A DNA stretch of 64,000 nt. It comes from an uncultured Clostridia bacterium (lineage in GTDB: Bacteria; Bacillota; Clostridia; Christensenellales; Borkfalkiaceae). The stretch covers positions 62,001 through 126,000 of the forward strand of contig CAKQRE010000026.1 of the NCBI GenBank assembly GCA_934271265.1, read 5' to 3'. The position numbers and the translations under genes are program-made. The notes under the pieces were generated by a model. The model ran no database searches. It saw only the letters and a list, made by a program, of their open reading frames with translations, and was not told where the DNA came from. Positions 58,128 through 64,000 of this stretch are shown piece by piece (position 1 is the stretch's first letter; every line of letters starts with the position of its first letter).

Positions 58128-58634
58128 TCAGTTTTGGTCGTCCTTACGGGCGATTTGCGTTTCGTCCCGTCCGGACGACGGGTCTTTCTTCTTCCTGTTT
58201 CCGTTTCGTATGCGTAAATACGACGAGACGAAAGAAAACAACCGAAGGAGAATTTTCACGATTTTCTGTTCGGAAAGTTTCGGTTTATTTCTTTTTCCGG
58301 ACGGATCGCTTGTGTGGTTCATCTTTGCCGTTTTGTCCGGCAGGGCGGTTCTTTCCGTTATCAAGGTTACGTCGGATAAGAACAGAGCCACGCCTACGGT
58401 CACGACGGCTTCTTTCAGTAACGTAAGCAGATCGGTTTCCCGTTTGCTCACGAAAGAAAGAACGGTGCATAAGAGAAACGCGAAGGCAAACCCGGTAACG
58501 GCGATTCCCTTTCTGTTTCCCGTTTTGATAAGGCGTTCCGTGATCTTCATGGCAACAAGAACGACGAACGCAAGGATCGCCGTGTTCGTGCCGAAGTGGC
58601 GGGACGCAGTTAAGAAATAATAAAAGTCAAACAC
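58128..58634 (-). CDS. Membrane protein with charged C-terminal tail, unknown function
   Basis: This 168-residue protein shows three hydrophobic segments (about 18-34, 44-64 and 70-92), then a long basic, Lys/Arg-rich tail from about 105. I do not recognise it. The start is a GTG that overlaps the end of a 45-codon frame (58627-58764), which suggests translational coupling. An open frame on the other strand (58210-58620) exists but lacks start signals and membrane character, so the minus-strand reading is preferred. The role is unknown. Confidence 0.6.
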   Translation of the reverse strand: MFDFYYFLTASRHFGTNTAILAFVVLVAMKITERLIKTGNRKGIAVTGFAFAFLLCTVLSFVSKRETDLLTLLKEAVVTVGVALFLSDVTLITERTALPDKTAKMNHTSDPSGKRNKPKLSEQKIVKILLRLFSFVSSYLRIRNGNRKKKDPSSGRDETQIARKDDQN

Positions 58635-58764
58635 GTTCTGCCGCCTTGCGGGCGGTTGATCCGAAAAGGTCGATCGTCAGAAGAAGGAAACCGGCAAAGG
58701 GACGATTCTTCTTCTCGATATTCTGTTTATCCTTGGGCGAGAATAATAACTCCCGATCGTGCAT
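58627..58764 (-). CDS. Small 45-residue protein upstream of the membrane protein
   Basis: This short frame starts MHDRELLFSPKDK and ends ARKAAERV. The ATG has AAAGGGTGG upstream, and a promoter (TTGCAA, 16 bases, TATAAT) lies 35 bases before it, so it is very likely translated. Its end overlaps the GTG start of the following membrane-protein gene. It could be an independent small protein or a leader needed to translate the next gene. No family is recognised. Confidence 0.55.
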   Translation of the reverse strand: MHDRELLFSPKDKQNIEKKNRPFAGFLLLTIDLFGSTARKAAERV

Positions 58765-58798
58765 CACCACCCTTTTGAATTTTTCCAGACGCAACGCC

Positions 58799-58826
58799 AT
58801 TATACCACGGAATTTCGGATTTGCAA
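58799..58826 (-). promoter_or_regulatory. Promoter of the small protein / membrane protein pair
   Basis: On the minus strand: TTGCAA (58821-58826), 16 bases, TATAAT (58799-58804). Confidence 0.65.
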
Positions 58827-58923
58827 GGTTTTATGACGGTTTTACCGAAAAAAGATCGAAAATTTTTTGACCGACGGTATAGCCTTTCGGAATCGCGAAG
58901 CGCGCCGGATCAAAAAAGTGCCG

Positions 58924-58937
58924 TATAAGTCGATAAA
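58924..58937 (+). repeat. Dispersed TAAGTCGATTA motif, copy 5
   Basis: TATAAGTCGATAAA, just 3' of spoIIE. It belongs to the set described at 7261-7274. Confidence 0.55.
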
Positions 58938-58960
58938 AGCCGAATTTAAACGGCTCTTTT
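58935..58960 (-). terminator. Terminator overlapping the end of spoIIE
   Basis: On the minus strand AAAAGAGCCG, a loop, CGGCTTTTATC. The stem covers the last codons and the stop of spoIIE. Confidence 0.65.
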
Positions 58961-61210
58961 AAACAGGCGGACGCAGAAAGCGGTCATGTCGTCTTTGGCA
59001 ATACCGCCGTTTTCGTAAAGGGCGCGGTTTAAAATAGAATCGGCGAGAGCTTTCGGATTCAGGGCTTTTTCGGCGGAGAGAAAATCGATAATGTCGGAAG
59101 AGGAGCCGAAGGCGTCGGAAATGCCGTCGCTTAAAAACACGATCACGTCGCCGCTGTTTAAAGCGGTTTTGCAGACGGAAGGTTTCATTTCGTCTAAGAT
59201 CCCTAAGGGGAGAGAACTGCCCTCGATCACTTTAACCGTATCTTTGGAGAGAACGTAAGAATACGGGGAACCGATCTTGATGAAATCCGCCTGTCCGGTG
59301 AACAAGTCGACGATCCCGACGTCAAGCGCGGTAAAATTGTCTTCCCGATCGAACGTGAGTATTTTGTTGACGGTGGAAAGAACGACGGGAGAGGACAATC
59401 CCGCCTTGTAAAAAGTTTCGATCAGAGAAATGGCGGTGGACGAGATGTCTTCCGCTTTTTTGCCGCTGCCCATGCCGTCGTTCAGGGCAACGAGGAATTT
59501 TCCTTCCGAGATCTTCGTGACGGAATGGGTGTCTCCGCTTTTTGTTTTGTCTGCTTTGGTGGTTTGCGCCAATCCGAACGCCGCGTCGAAGGCGGGCGCG
59601 CGCTTTAAGGAAAGCGCGGAAAGTTTTTCGGACAGATTGCTTCGGGAAGTGATCGCCACGGGGTAGTTCGTCACCTCTTCGATCGCGCGGAGAAACAGGG
59701 GATTGTCCGTGCAGTCCGGATTTGCCACGATGTTGATCTCGGCGTCGTTTCCCTCGCCGAACACGAGAATTTCCGACGTGTAAATACCGCAGGCATAAAG
59801 GTTGTCCGAAAGTTTGCTTTCGAGATCGCCCCGCACTTCGAGGTTGCGGCTGAAGGAAAAGGCAAGGTTTTTCAGAACTTCCGATAGTCCCTGCGCCTGC
59901 GCGGCGATCAGCTCTTTTCCGCTTTCCATGGCGGAAGCCCGCGCCACGTTCTGCTCGTATTCGCGGATCAGTTTGTTGCACTCGAAAACGAGGCTTTCCG
60001 TATAGCGGCAGGTGTCCGGAAACTCTTTCGGAAAGTCTACGAGATTCACTTTTCGTTTGGCGATCCCCACGGTGAGAACTTTTTTCAGATCGTCGCGCTC
60101 GGGAAAGGATCGGTTGCGGCATTTATTCAGACAGGGGCAGTTGCCGCAGACGGACAGCAGAAGCCCGTCGGTCATGCGTTCGATCAGACTGTTTTCGCTT
60201 GTCGTGCTTTCTCCCAGTTTTTCGAGAGAATTTGTCATCTCGTCGAATACGGCGGAAATTTCATAAAGTTTACCTGCCAGGGAAGAACGGTTCCGGTTAA
60301 CGGAATATCTGCCGAGATTGTTGGCACGGTATAGTTTTAAGGTCTCTTTCGCGCCTTTAAAAAGGGATCCGGGGAGAAAGAGGTAGCTGACGATCGGAAC
60401 GAGAATATATACCATGGAGGAGATCTGCCGGTCGTGATAAACGGAAGTCAGTAAATAAAGGGAGGCTTCCGCCGTGGCAACGAGCGTTGCCGAGAGCAGA
60501 CGGGAAAACCCGGTGAAGGTAATCGCGATCACCGCAAACGCGCAATAGATCGCGATCGGGACGAAAGAAAACTCCGCCGCGGCGAGAGGGATCGCCGAAA
60601 CGAACCCGACGACGGCGACGAAACCGTTCAACCCGAGCGAGCTTGCGGAAAGGATCAGAAATACCGAAACGCACTTCCACGGAAGCTCGCCCGCGAGCAT
60701 GATCGATCCGTATCCGAAAAGGGCATACGCGAGCGCCGCGGAAACGATCTCGTCGACGGAAAGTTTGTATTTCAGTCCTTTTACGAGCCATACCTTTACC
60801 GCGGGGATCATTACGAAGGAGAGGAGAACGATTGCCGCGGCGAGAACGACGCGCAAGGTGTAATCGTAACAGGTTTCCATTAATATGTAGGGCAATAAGG
60901 CGATTATCGAGAAAATCGACAGGCTTGCGGACGGATGTTTGCCGCCTCGTTTCATAAGGCAGAACACGGCGGTGAAAAAAATGCCGCCCATGCTTTCGCA
61001 CAGGAGGGTTCTTACGGAAAAGGAGACCGTAAAAGAAGCGATATACAGCGTAAGCAGAACGATCGGGTTCAGCCCCACGTATAAATTGCCTACGAGAAGG
61101 GCGAGGGAAAAGGGCGTGAACGACCGATCGAGCGAGGAAAACAGAACGAACGACAACAACACGAAAGCATATCTGGCAACGCTTTTATAACCGAGACCTT
61201 TTTTCTTCAT
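58946..61210 (-). CDS. spoIIE: Stage II sporulation protein E (PP2C phosphatase)
   Basis: SpoIIE is the membrane phosphatase that dephosphorylates SpoIIAA and so activates sigma F in the forespore. The 754 residues show the usual order: about 10 membrane helices (to about 290), a central regulatory region with a Cys cluster (CGNCPCLNKC, about 352-361), and a C-terminal PP2C domain (about 540-754). The PP2C metal sites are seen in LNDGMGSGKKA, FLSDGISDAFG and KDDMTAF. The ATG follows the U-run of a strong hairpin by six bases, leaving no ribosome site outside the stem; the GGCGG of the stem would have to serve. It marks the organism as spore-forming. Confidence 0.96.
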   Translation of the reverse strand: MKKKGLGYKSVARYAFVLLSFVLFSSLDRSFTPFSLALLVGNLYVGLNPIVLLTLYIASFTVSFSVRTLLCESMGGIFFTAVFCLMKRGGKHPSASLSIFSIIALLPYILMETCYDYTLRVVLAAAIVLLSFVMIPAVKVWLVKGLKYKLSVDEIVSAALAYALFGYGSIMLAGELPWKCVSVFLILSASSLGLNGFVAVVGFVSAIPLAAAEFSFVPIAIYCAFAVIAITFTGFSRLLSATLVATAEASLYLLTSVYHDRQISSMVYILVPIVSYLFLPGSLFKGAKETLKLYRANNLGRYSVNRNRSSLAGKLYEISAVFDEMTNSLEKLGESTTSENSLIERMTDGLLLSVCGNCPCLNKCRNRSFPERDDLKKVLTVGIAKRKVNLVDFPKEFPDTCRYTESLVFECNKLIREYEQNVARASAMESGKELIAAQAQGLSEVLKNLAFSFSRNLEVRGDLESKLSDNLYACGIYTSEILVFGEGNDAEINIVANPDCTDNPLFLRAIEEVTNYPVAITSRSNLSEKLSALSLKRAPAFDAAFGLAQTTKADKTKSGDTHSVTKISEGKFLVALNDGMGSGKKAEDISSTAISLIETFYKAGLSSPVVLSTVNKILTFDREDNFTALDVGIVDLFTGQADFIKIGSPYSYVLSKDTVKVIEGSSLPLGILDEMKPSVCKTALNSGDVIVFLSDGISDAFGSSSDIIDFLSAEKALNPKALADSILNRALYENGGIAKDDMTAFCVRLFKRAV

Positions 61211-61257
61211 AAAAAACCGCCGTTTTCTTTTTATTATAAAGAAAACGGCGGCAAAAA
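61211..61257 (-). terminator. Strong hairpin between thiT and spoIIE
   Basis: Perfect arms CCGCCGTTTTCTTT and AAAGAAAACGGCGG with a 7-base loop, followed on the minus strand by six T and then at once the spoIIE ATG. It should end the thiT transcript. A transcript that reaches spoIIE from upstream would have to fold it just before the start codon. Confidence 0.88.
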
Positions 61258-61288
61258 TTTTATATTTTTATAGGTAAAATCGTTGTTT

Positions 61289-61297
61289 TTCGTCGAA
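61289..61297 (+). promoter_or_regulatory. Possible Spo0A box upstream of spoIIE
   Basis: TTCGTCGAA differs from the known 0A box TTTGTCGAA at one position, about 80 bases before the spoIIE start. In Bacillus spoIIE is under Spo0A control, so the location is fitting. No clear -35/-10 pair was found with certainty; TATAAA lies nearby on the minus strand. Confidence 0.4.
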
Positions 61298-61311
61298 ACG
61301 GCGGAAGATGT

Positions 61312-62019
61312 TTATTTCCGGATAACCTTTTCGAGCGAAGAGATTGCCTTTGTAAGGCTGAGGGCGATCAGAACCGCAACGGCAATCGCCATATCCGGGA
61401 TCAGGTACGTTACCTGATAGAGGAAGGAATATACGAAAGCGTTCGACTGCGGCAGGTCTGCCCAAATTGCGCCGTGTGCGAAATAGATAAAGCCGGAGAG
61501 AAGGTGGAAGATGAAACGGGTTGCATAGGTGAGCGCAGCGCCGATCGTCAGGCGTTTCCATTCGCCGATCATCGTCCATTTACCGGCAAACCCCATCCAA
61601 AAGATCGAGGCAAAGGCAAGGGGGTAGTCGAGCAGGAAGGAGACGGGGGTCAGCAGATAAGGACTTTGGATAAACTGCAAAAGCCCGAAGATCATGCCGA
61701 CGGCAAGCCCGCTTGCGGGACCGAAGAAATAGGCATACAGCATGATGGGTACAAGGCTCGCCGCGGTGACCGACCCGCCGTATGTGACGGGTGTGAATTT
61801 CAGGAAGGAAAGCCCGAAAGACGCCGCAAGGCAAACGCCTGCCGTTGCAATGTTTGCCGTGGAGAACATTTTCTGTTTTTTATTCAGAAAAGCAAGCAGT
61901 ACGACAAGGATCAGAAGAGCGACGACTGCGCCGACGGAGATCCATCTGACGAGACCGTATTTGCTTTCCGAAACCTCTCCCGATACAAACGACCAGAAAG
62001 AAAGTAACATTGTGGACAT
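61312..62019 (-). CDS. thiT: Thiamine transporter ThiT (ECF S component)
   Basis: ThiT is the thiamine-binding membrane subunit of an energy-coupling factor transporter; it needs the shared EcfAA'T module encoded elsewhere. The 235 residues have six hydrophobic segments and ThiT blocks: the PVTYGGSVTAASLVPIMLYAYFFGP segment, GMIFGLLQFIQSPYLLTPVSFLLDYPLAF and the WADLPQSNAFVYSFLYQVTYLIPD segment. I place the start at ATG 62019 because AGAGG lies five bases before it; the longer frame to 62076 runs back into the riboswitch terminator. It is controlled by a TPP riboswitch upstream. Confidence 0.92.
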   Translation of the reverse strand: MSTMLLSFWSFVSGEVSESKYGLVRWISVGAVVALLILVVLLAFLNKKQKMFSTANIATAGVCLAASFGLSFLKFTPVTYGGSVTAASLVPIMLYAYFFGPASGLAVGMIFGLLQFIQSPYLLTPVSFLLDYPLAFASIFWMGFAGKWTMIGEWKRLTIGAALTYATRFIFHLLSGFIYFAHGAIWADLPQSNAFVYSFLYQVTYLIPDMAIAVAVLIALSLTKAISSLEKVIRK

Positions 62020-62053
62020 AAAAACCTCTGTCACCGAAGCTGTATTTGCCGAT

Positions 62054-62112
62054 AAAAAAAGAGCCGACGCGATCATCCCTCCGCAAAGAAGGAAAGATCA
62101 CGTAAACAGCCC
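62054..62112 (-). terminator. Expression-platform terminator of the TPP riboswitch
   Basis: On the minus strand ACGTGATC pairs with GATCGCGT around a loop, and CGGCTC plus seven T follow. It lies between the aptamer and thiT, so TPP binding probably promotes termination. Confidence 0.65.
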
Positions 62113-62131
62113 GAGGTATCGATAAATTCCA

Positions 62132-62203
62132 AACTCCCCTTCAAGCATTACCTTGTCGGGTTCAAAGGGTATCATCTCAGCCGAATCGCGGCACCCCCGG
62201 TGA
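62132..62203 (-). promoter_or_regulatory. TPP riboswitch aptamer (THI element)
   Basis: The minus strand shows the conserved THI core: GGGGGTGCC, GGCTGAGATGATACCC, TTTGAACCCGA and GGTAATGC, followed by GAAGGGGAGT. Order and spacing fit the TPP aptamer. It precedes thiT, a known riboswitch target. Confidence 0.93.
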
Positions 62204-62303
62204 ACGTTCACAGGTAGAATTATAACACGAAGAAAGTTCCGAGTCAAGCGTTTCGCCGCCATGCCGGGCAAAAAGGTCGGGATACGGACGGATCCTTCCT
62301 TCG

Positions 62304-62333
62304 GTCATGCGCTAACGAAAAGATTCATATAAT
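62304..62333 (+). promoter_or_regulatory. Possible sigma E-type promoter of yqfC
   Basis: CATATAAT (62326-62333) resembles the sigma E -10 element CATACAAT, and GTCATGC (62304-62310) resembles its -35. The 16-base gap between the ATG core and the -10 fits. In Bacillus yqfC-yqfD are under sigma E. Support is from sequence likeness only. Confidence 0.5.
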
Positions 62334-62356
62334 AAGTAAAGAAGGCAGGGGTAGTT

Positions 62357-62617
62357 ATGGCGTTATCCGATTATATGCTTGACCGTCTCGGGATCGATCG
62401 TGAGATCTGTCCTTATTCTTACCGCTTTTCGGTATTCGGAACTTGCGGCGGATGGTTCGAGGGCGTTTGCGGGATCGAAAGCTTTTCTCCCGCAGAAGCG
62501 GTTTTAAAACTCGGGAAAGGAAAGCTGAAGGTGAAAGGGAAAAATCTGACCGTGAAGAAATACGGCGAAAAAGAGATCGCGCTCGGAGGGGAGATATCCT
62601 CGGTCGAAAGAGTGTGA
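62357..62617 (+). CDS. yqfC: Sporulation protein YqfC
   Basis: This 86-residue protein is of the YqfC family, small proteins conserved in spore formers and expressed early in sporulation in the mother cell. The content is mostly beta, with the family-type ending (LTVKKYGEKEIALGGEISSV). AGGGG lies before the ATG. Its order with yqfD and phoH is the conserved Firmicute arrangement, which supports the name more than the short sequence does. The function is not known. Confidence 0.85.
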   Translation: MALSDYMLDRLGIDREICPYSYRFSVFGTCGGWFEGVCGIESFSPAEAVLKLGKGKLKVKGKNLTVKKYGEKEIALGGEISSVERV

Positions 62618-62666
62618 GCGTTTCCGTTTCGCCGTTCTTGCCGGAATGTGTTTGTCGGGGAAAGAA

Positions 62667-63575
62667 ATGAAAAAAGGTTTATTGTTTGCGGAATACCGCG
62701 TAAAAACCGATCGCCCGGAAGGAATTCTCGAAGGGCTTCGGATCAGAAAGATCGAGGTGAAAAACGTCCGGATCTGGGAAAATTTCGTTAAATTTACCGC
62801 AGATTGGAAAGATAACAAAAAAATTTTTGCTTTTTGCAACAATATGTGCTATAATATAAACGTATTGCGGTTTTCCGGCTGCGCCGCCCCGTTCGGATTC
62901 GTTTTGAAAAATATCGGGATCGCGCTCGGCGCGGTCGTTTTCTGCGCGGCGGTCGTTTTTTCGGACGGCGTCGTGACGGATATCTCCTGTGCGGGGGATG
63001 CCGCACGCAAGGGAAAAGAGATCCGCGCGCTGTTAAAGCCTTACGAGGTCGCGGAAGGGATCCTGCGTTTTCGGGAAGGCGATTTTACGGAGCTTGAAAA
63101 GAAGATCCTTACTTCCTCTTCCGATCTTACGTTCGTATCCGTAAAAAAGTCCGGGCATAGGTTGATTATCGAAGCATTTTGCAAGAAAACGCCGATAGAG
63201 CGGTTCGATTTCGGAAAGACGGAGATCTTTTCTCCCGTCGGCGGAACGATCCTGAAAATGCACGTGATCAGCGGAAAAGCCGCGGTTTCTCCCGGTTGTA
63301 AAGTGGCGGAAGGGGATCTTCTCGTTTCGGGCGTTTACGAGCTGAAAGGAGAAAAAAGGACGACGAAAGCGGTGGCGGAGATCGAGATTGCCGCCGAGAG
63401 ACGGGTAAAAACGGAAGTTTCGGACGAGAGCGAAAAAACGAAGGAAAGGGCGATCGCCCGCGCGCTTGCGGAAAAAGAAGAGGAAGACGTGATCTCGTCT
63501 TCGGCGGAGATCGGGCGCGAAAACGGAAAACTGATTTGCGTTGTGACCGTGGCGTATCGCGTCCGGGTCACATAG
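62667..63575 (+). CDS. yqfD: Sporulation protein YqfD
   Basis: YqfD is a membrane-linked sporulation protein whose function is poorly known. The 302 residues show an N-terminal soluble part (1-75), one membrane helix near 79-100, and an extracytoplasmic beta-rich region. It is shorter than the typical family member of about 390-400. I chose ATG 62667, which has GGGGAAAG upstream; an earlier ATG at 62646 is less likely. It follows yqfC by 49 bases and precedes phoH, as in other Firmicutes. Confidence 0.88.
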   Translation: MKKGLLFAEYRVKTDRPEGILEGLRIRKIEVKNVRIWENFVKFTADWKDNKKIFAFCNNMCYNINVLRFSGCAAPFGFVLKNIGIALGAVVFCAAVVFSDGVVTDISCAGDAARKGKEIRALLKPYEVAEGILRFREGDFTELEKKILTSSSDLTFVSVKKSGHRLIIEAFCKKTPIERFDFGKTEIFSPVGGTILKMHVISGKAAVSPGCKVAEGDLLVSGVYELKGEKRTTKAVAEIEIAAERRVKTEVSDESEKTKERAIARALAEKEEEDVISSSAEIGRENGKLICVVTVAYRVRVT

Positions 63576-63668
63576 TTTCGGGAAAGGGCGAAGACGGTTT
63601 CGTTTTTACGAAAAACGGAAAGAGATCGCATCCCCGCAAACAGGCGGCGGAAAATAACGGAGGATATT

Positions 63669-64000
63669 TTGACAGAGAAAAACGTATTCGTCGAAACGGA
63701 CAACCTCGGAAATTTATCGAGACTGCTCGGCGTGTTCGACGAAAACTTAAACATCATCGTACGGGAAACGGGCGTTTCCGCTTACGTAGAGGGTACGAAG
63801 ATCCGCCTTTCGGGCGACGAGACGCAGACCGCGCTTGCGGAAACGGTTCTCGAAAAACTGCTTGCGATCGTAAAGGCGAACGAACAGCTTGACAAATCGC
63901 GGATCATTTATTGCATCGAGCTTGCCAAAGAGGGCAACGCCGAAGGGATCGAAAAGGTAATGAGCGGCGTGATCGCCATTACCTCCCGCGGGAAACAGAT
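63669..64000 (+). CDS. phoH: PhoH-family ATPase, N-terminal part (3' truncated by window edge)
   Basis: The first 110 residues of a PhoH-like protein are in the window. The start is a TTG (MTEKNVFVETDN) with GGAGG six bases upstream. The part seen has the N-terminal KH-like region that precedes the P-loop ATPase domain, including DENLNIIVRETGV and IRLSGDE. The Walker A motif lies outside the window. It follows yqfD by 93 bases, and this order yqfC-yqfD-phoH is conserved in spore formers. PhoH-family proteins are linked to RNA metabolism. Confidence 0.88.
   Translation, partial: MTEKNVFVETDNLGNLSRLLGVFDENLNIIVRETGVSAYVEGTKIRLSGDETQTALAETVLEKLLAIVKANEQLDKSRIIYCIELAKEGNAEGIEKVMSGVIAITSRGKQ

Noticed and set aside
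58210..58620. Plus-strand open frame of 136 codons
   Set aside because: No ribosome site, opposite a minus-strand gene with clear membrane segments and a promoter.
62020..62076. Earlier ThiT start at 62076
   Set aside because: It lies in the riboswitch terminator; ATG 62019 has a properly spaced AGAGG.

Overview
The window looks like a spore-forming Firmicute of the class Clostridia, probably an uncultured gut lineage. It carries spoIIE, yqfC-yqfD-phoH, a PdaB-like deacetylase, a TPP riboswitch in front of thiT, strong AGGAGG-type ribosome sites and TTGACA/TATAAT promoters. It has no outer-membrane (SusC/SusD) genes. The codon usage is GC-rich and makes many long antisense shadow frames. No rRNA, CRISPR array or intact insertion sequence was seen.

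Layout. 1-5.3 kb: the end of rpoB, then complete rpoC with a double terminator. 5.4-8.5 kb: a small membrane protein, an AraC-type regulator and a GntR/LacI hybrid regulator. 8.6-24.5 kb (glycan cluster A): a lipoprotein sugar-binding protein, two ABC permeases, a GxGYxYP lipoprotein, a 1494-residue surface protein of repeated binding-type domains, a GH38 alpha-mannosidase, fucose mutarotase and fucose isomerase. 24.6-26.5 kb: an AT-rich AAA/DUF4143 ATPase island with a possible recombinase stub. 26.5-51.5 kb (glycan cluster B): a LacI-type regulator divergent from a very long operon. The operon holds a class II aldolase, a PfkB-type kinase with a changed active site, a YhcH protein, KDPG aldolase, two dehydrogenases, a UlaG-like hydrolase, a second GH38, three surface proteins, a second GxGYxYP lipoprotein and a second ABC importer. 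A GH28-like protein follows it. 51.5-54.4 kb: tRNA-Gln next to a gene-free structured element, a DnaQ-type exonuclease and an MFS transporter. 54.4-64 kb: sporulation and housekeeping genes (deacetylase, two-OB-fold SSB-like protein, zinc-ribbon protein, lipoprotein, membrane protein, spoIIE, thiT, yqfC, yqfD, phoH).

How the genes work together (inference). Both clusters look like Gram-positive glycan-foraging loci. Surface proteins and GxGYxYP lipoproteins capture or process host- or plant-type glycans, CUT1-type ABC importers bring oligosaccharides in, cytoplasmic GH38 enzymes release mannose, and FucU/FucI plus the class II aldolase handle fucose-type sugars. Neither importer has an ATPase gene and no fuculokinase is present, so both must be supplied from elsewhere.

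The most unusual signals are: a shared Cys-containing C-terminal tail on all four large surface proteins; a roughly 200-bp multi-hairpin element flanked by 21-bp copies of the tRNA-Gln 3' end; a PfkB kinase with Ala at the expected catalytic Asp; a zinc-ribbon protein with a possible nuclease domain; and several dispersed intergenic repeats.
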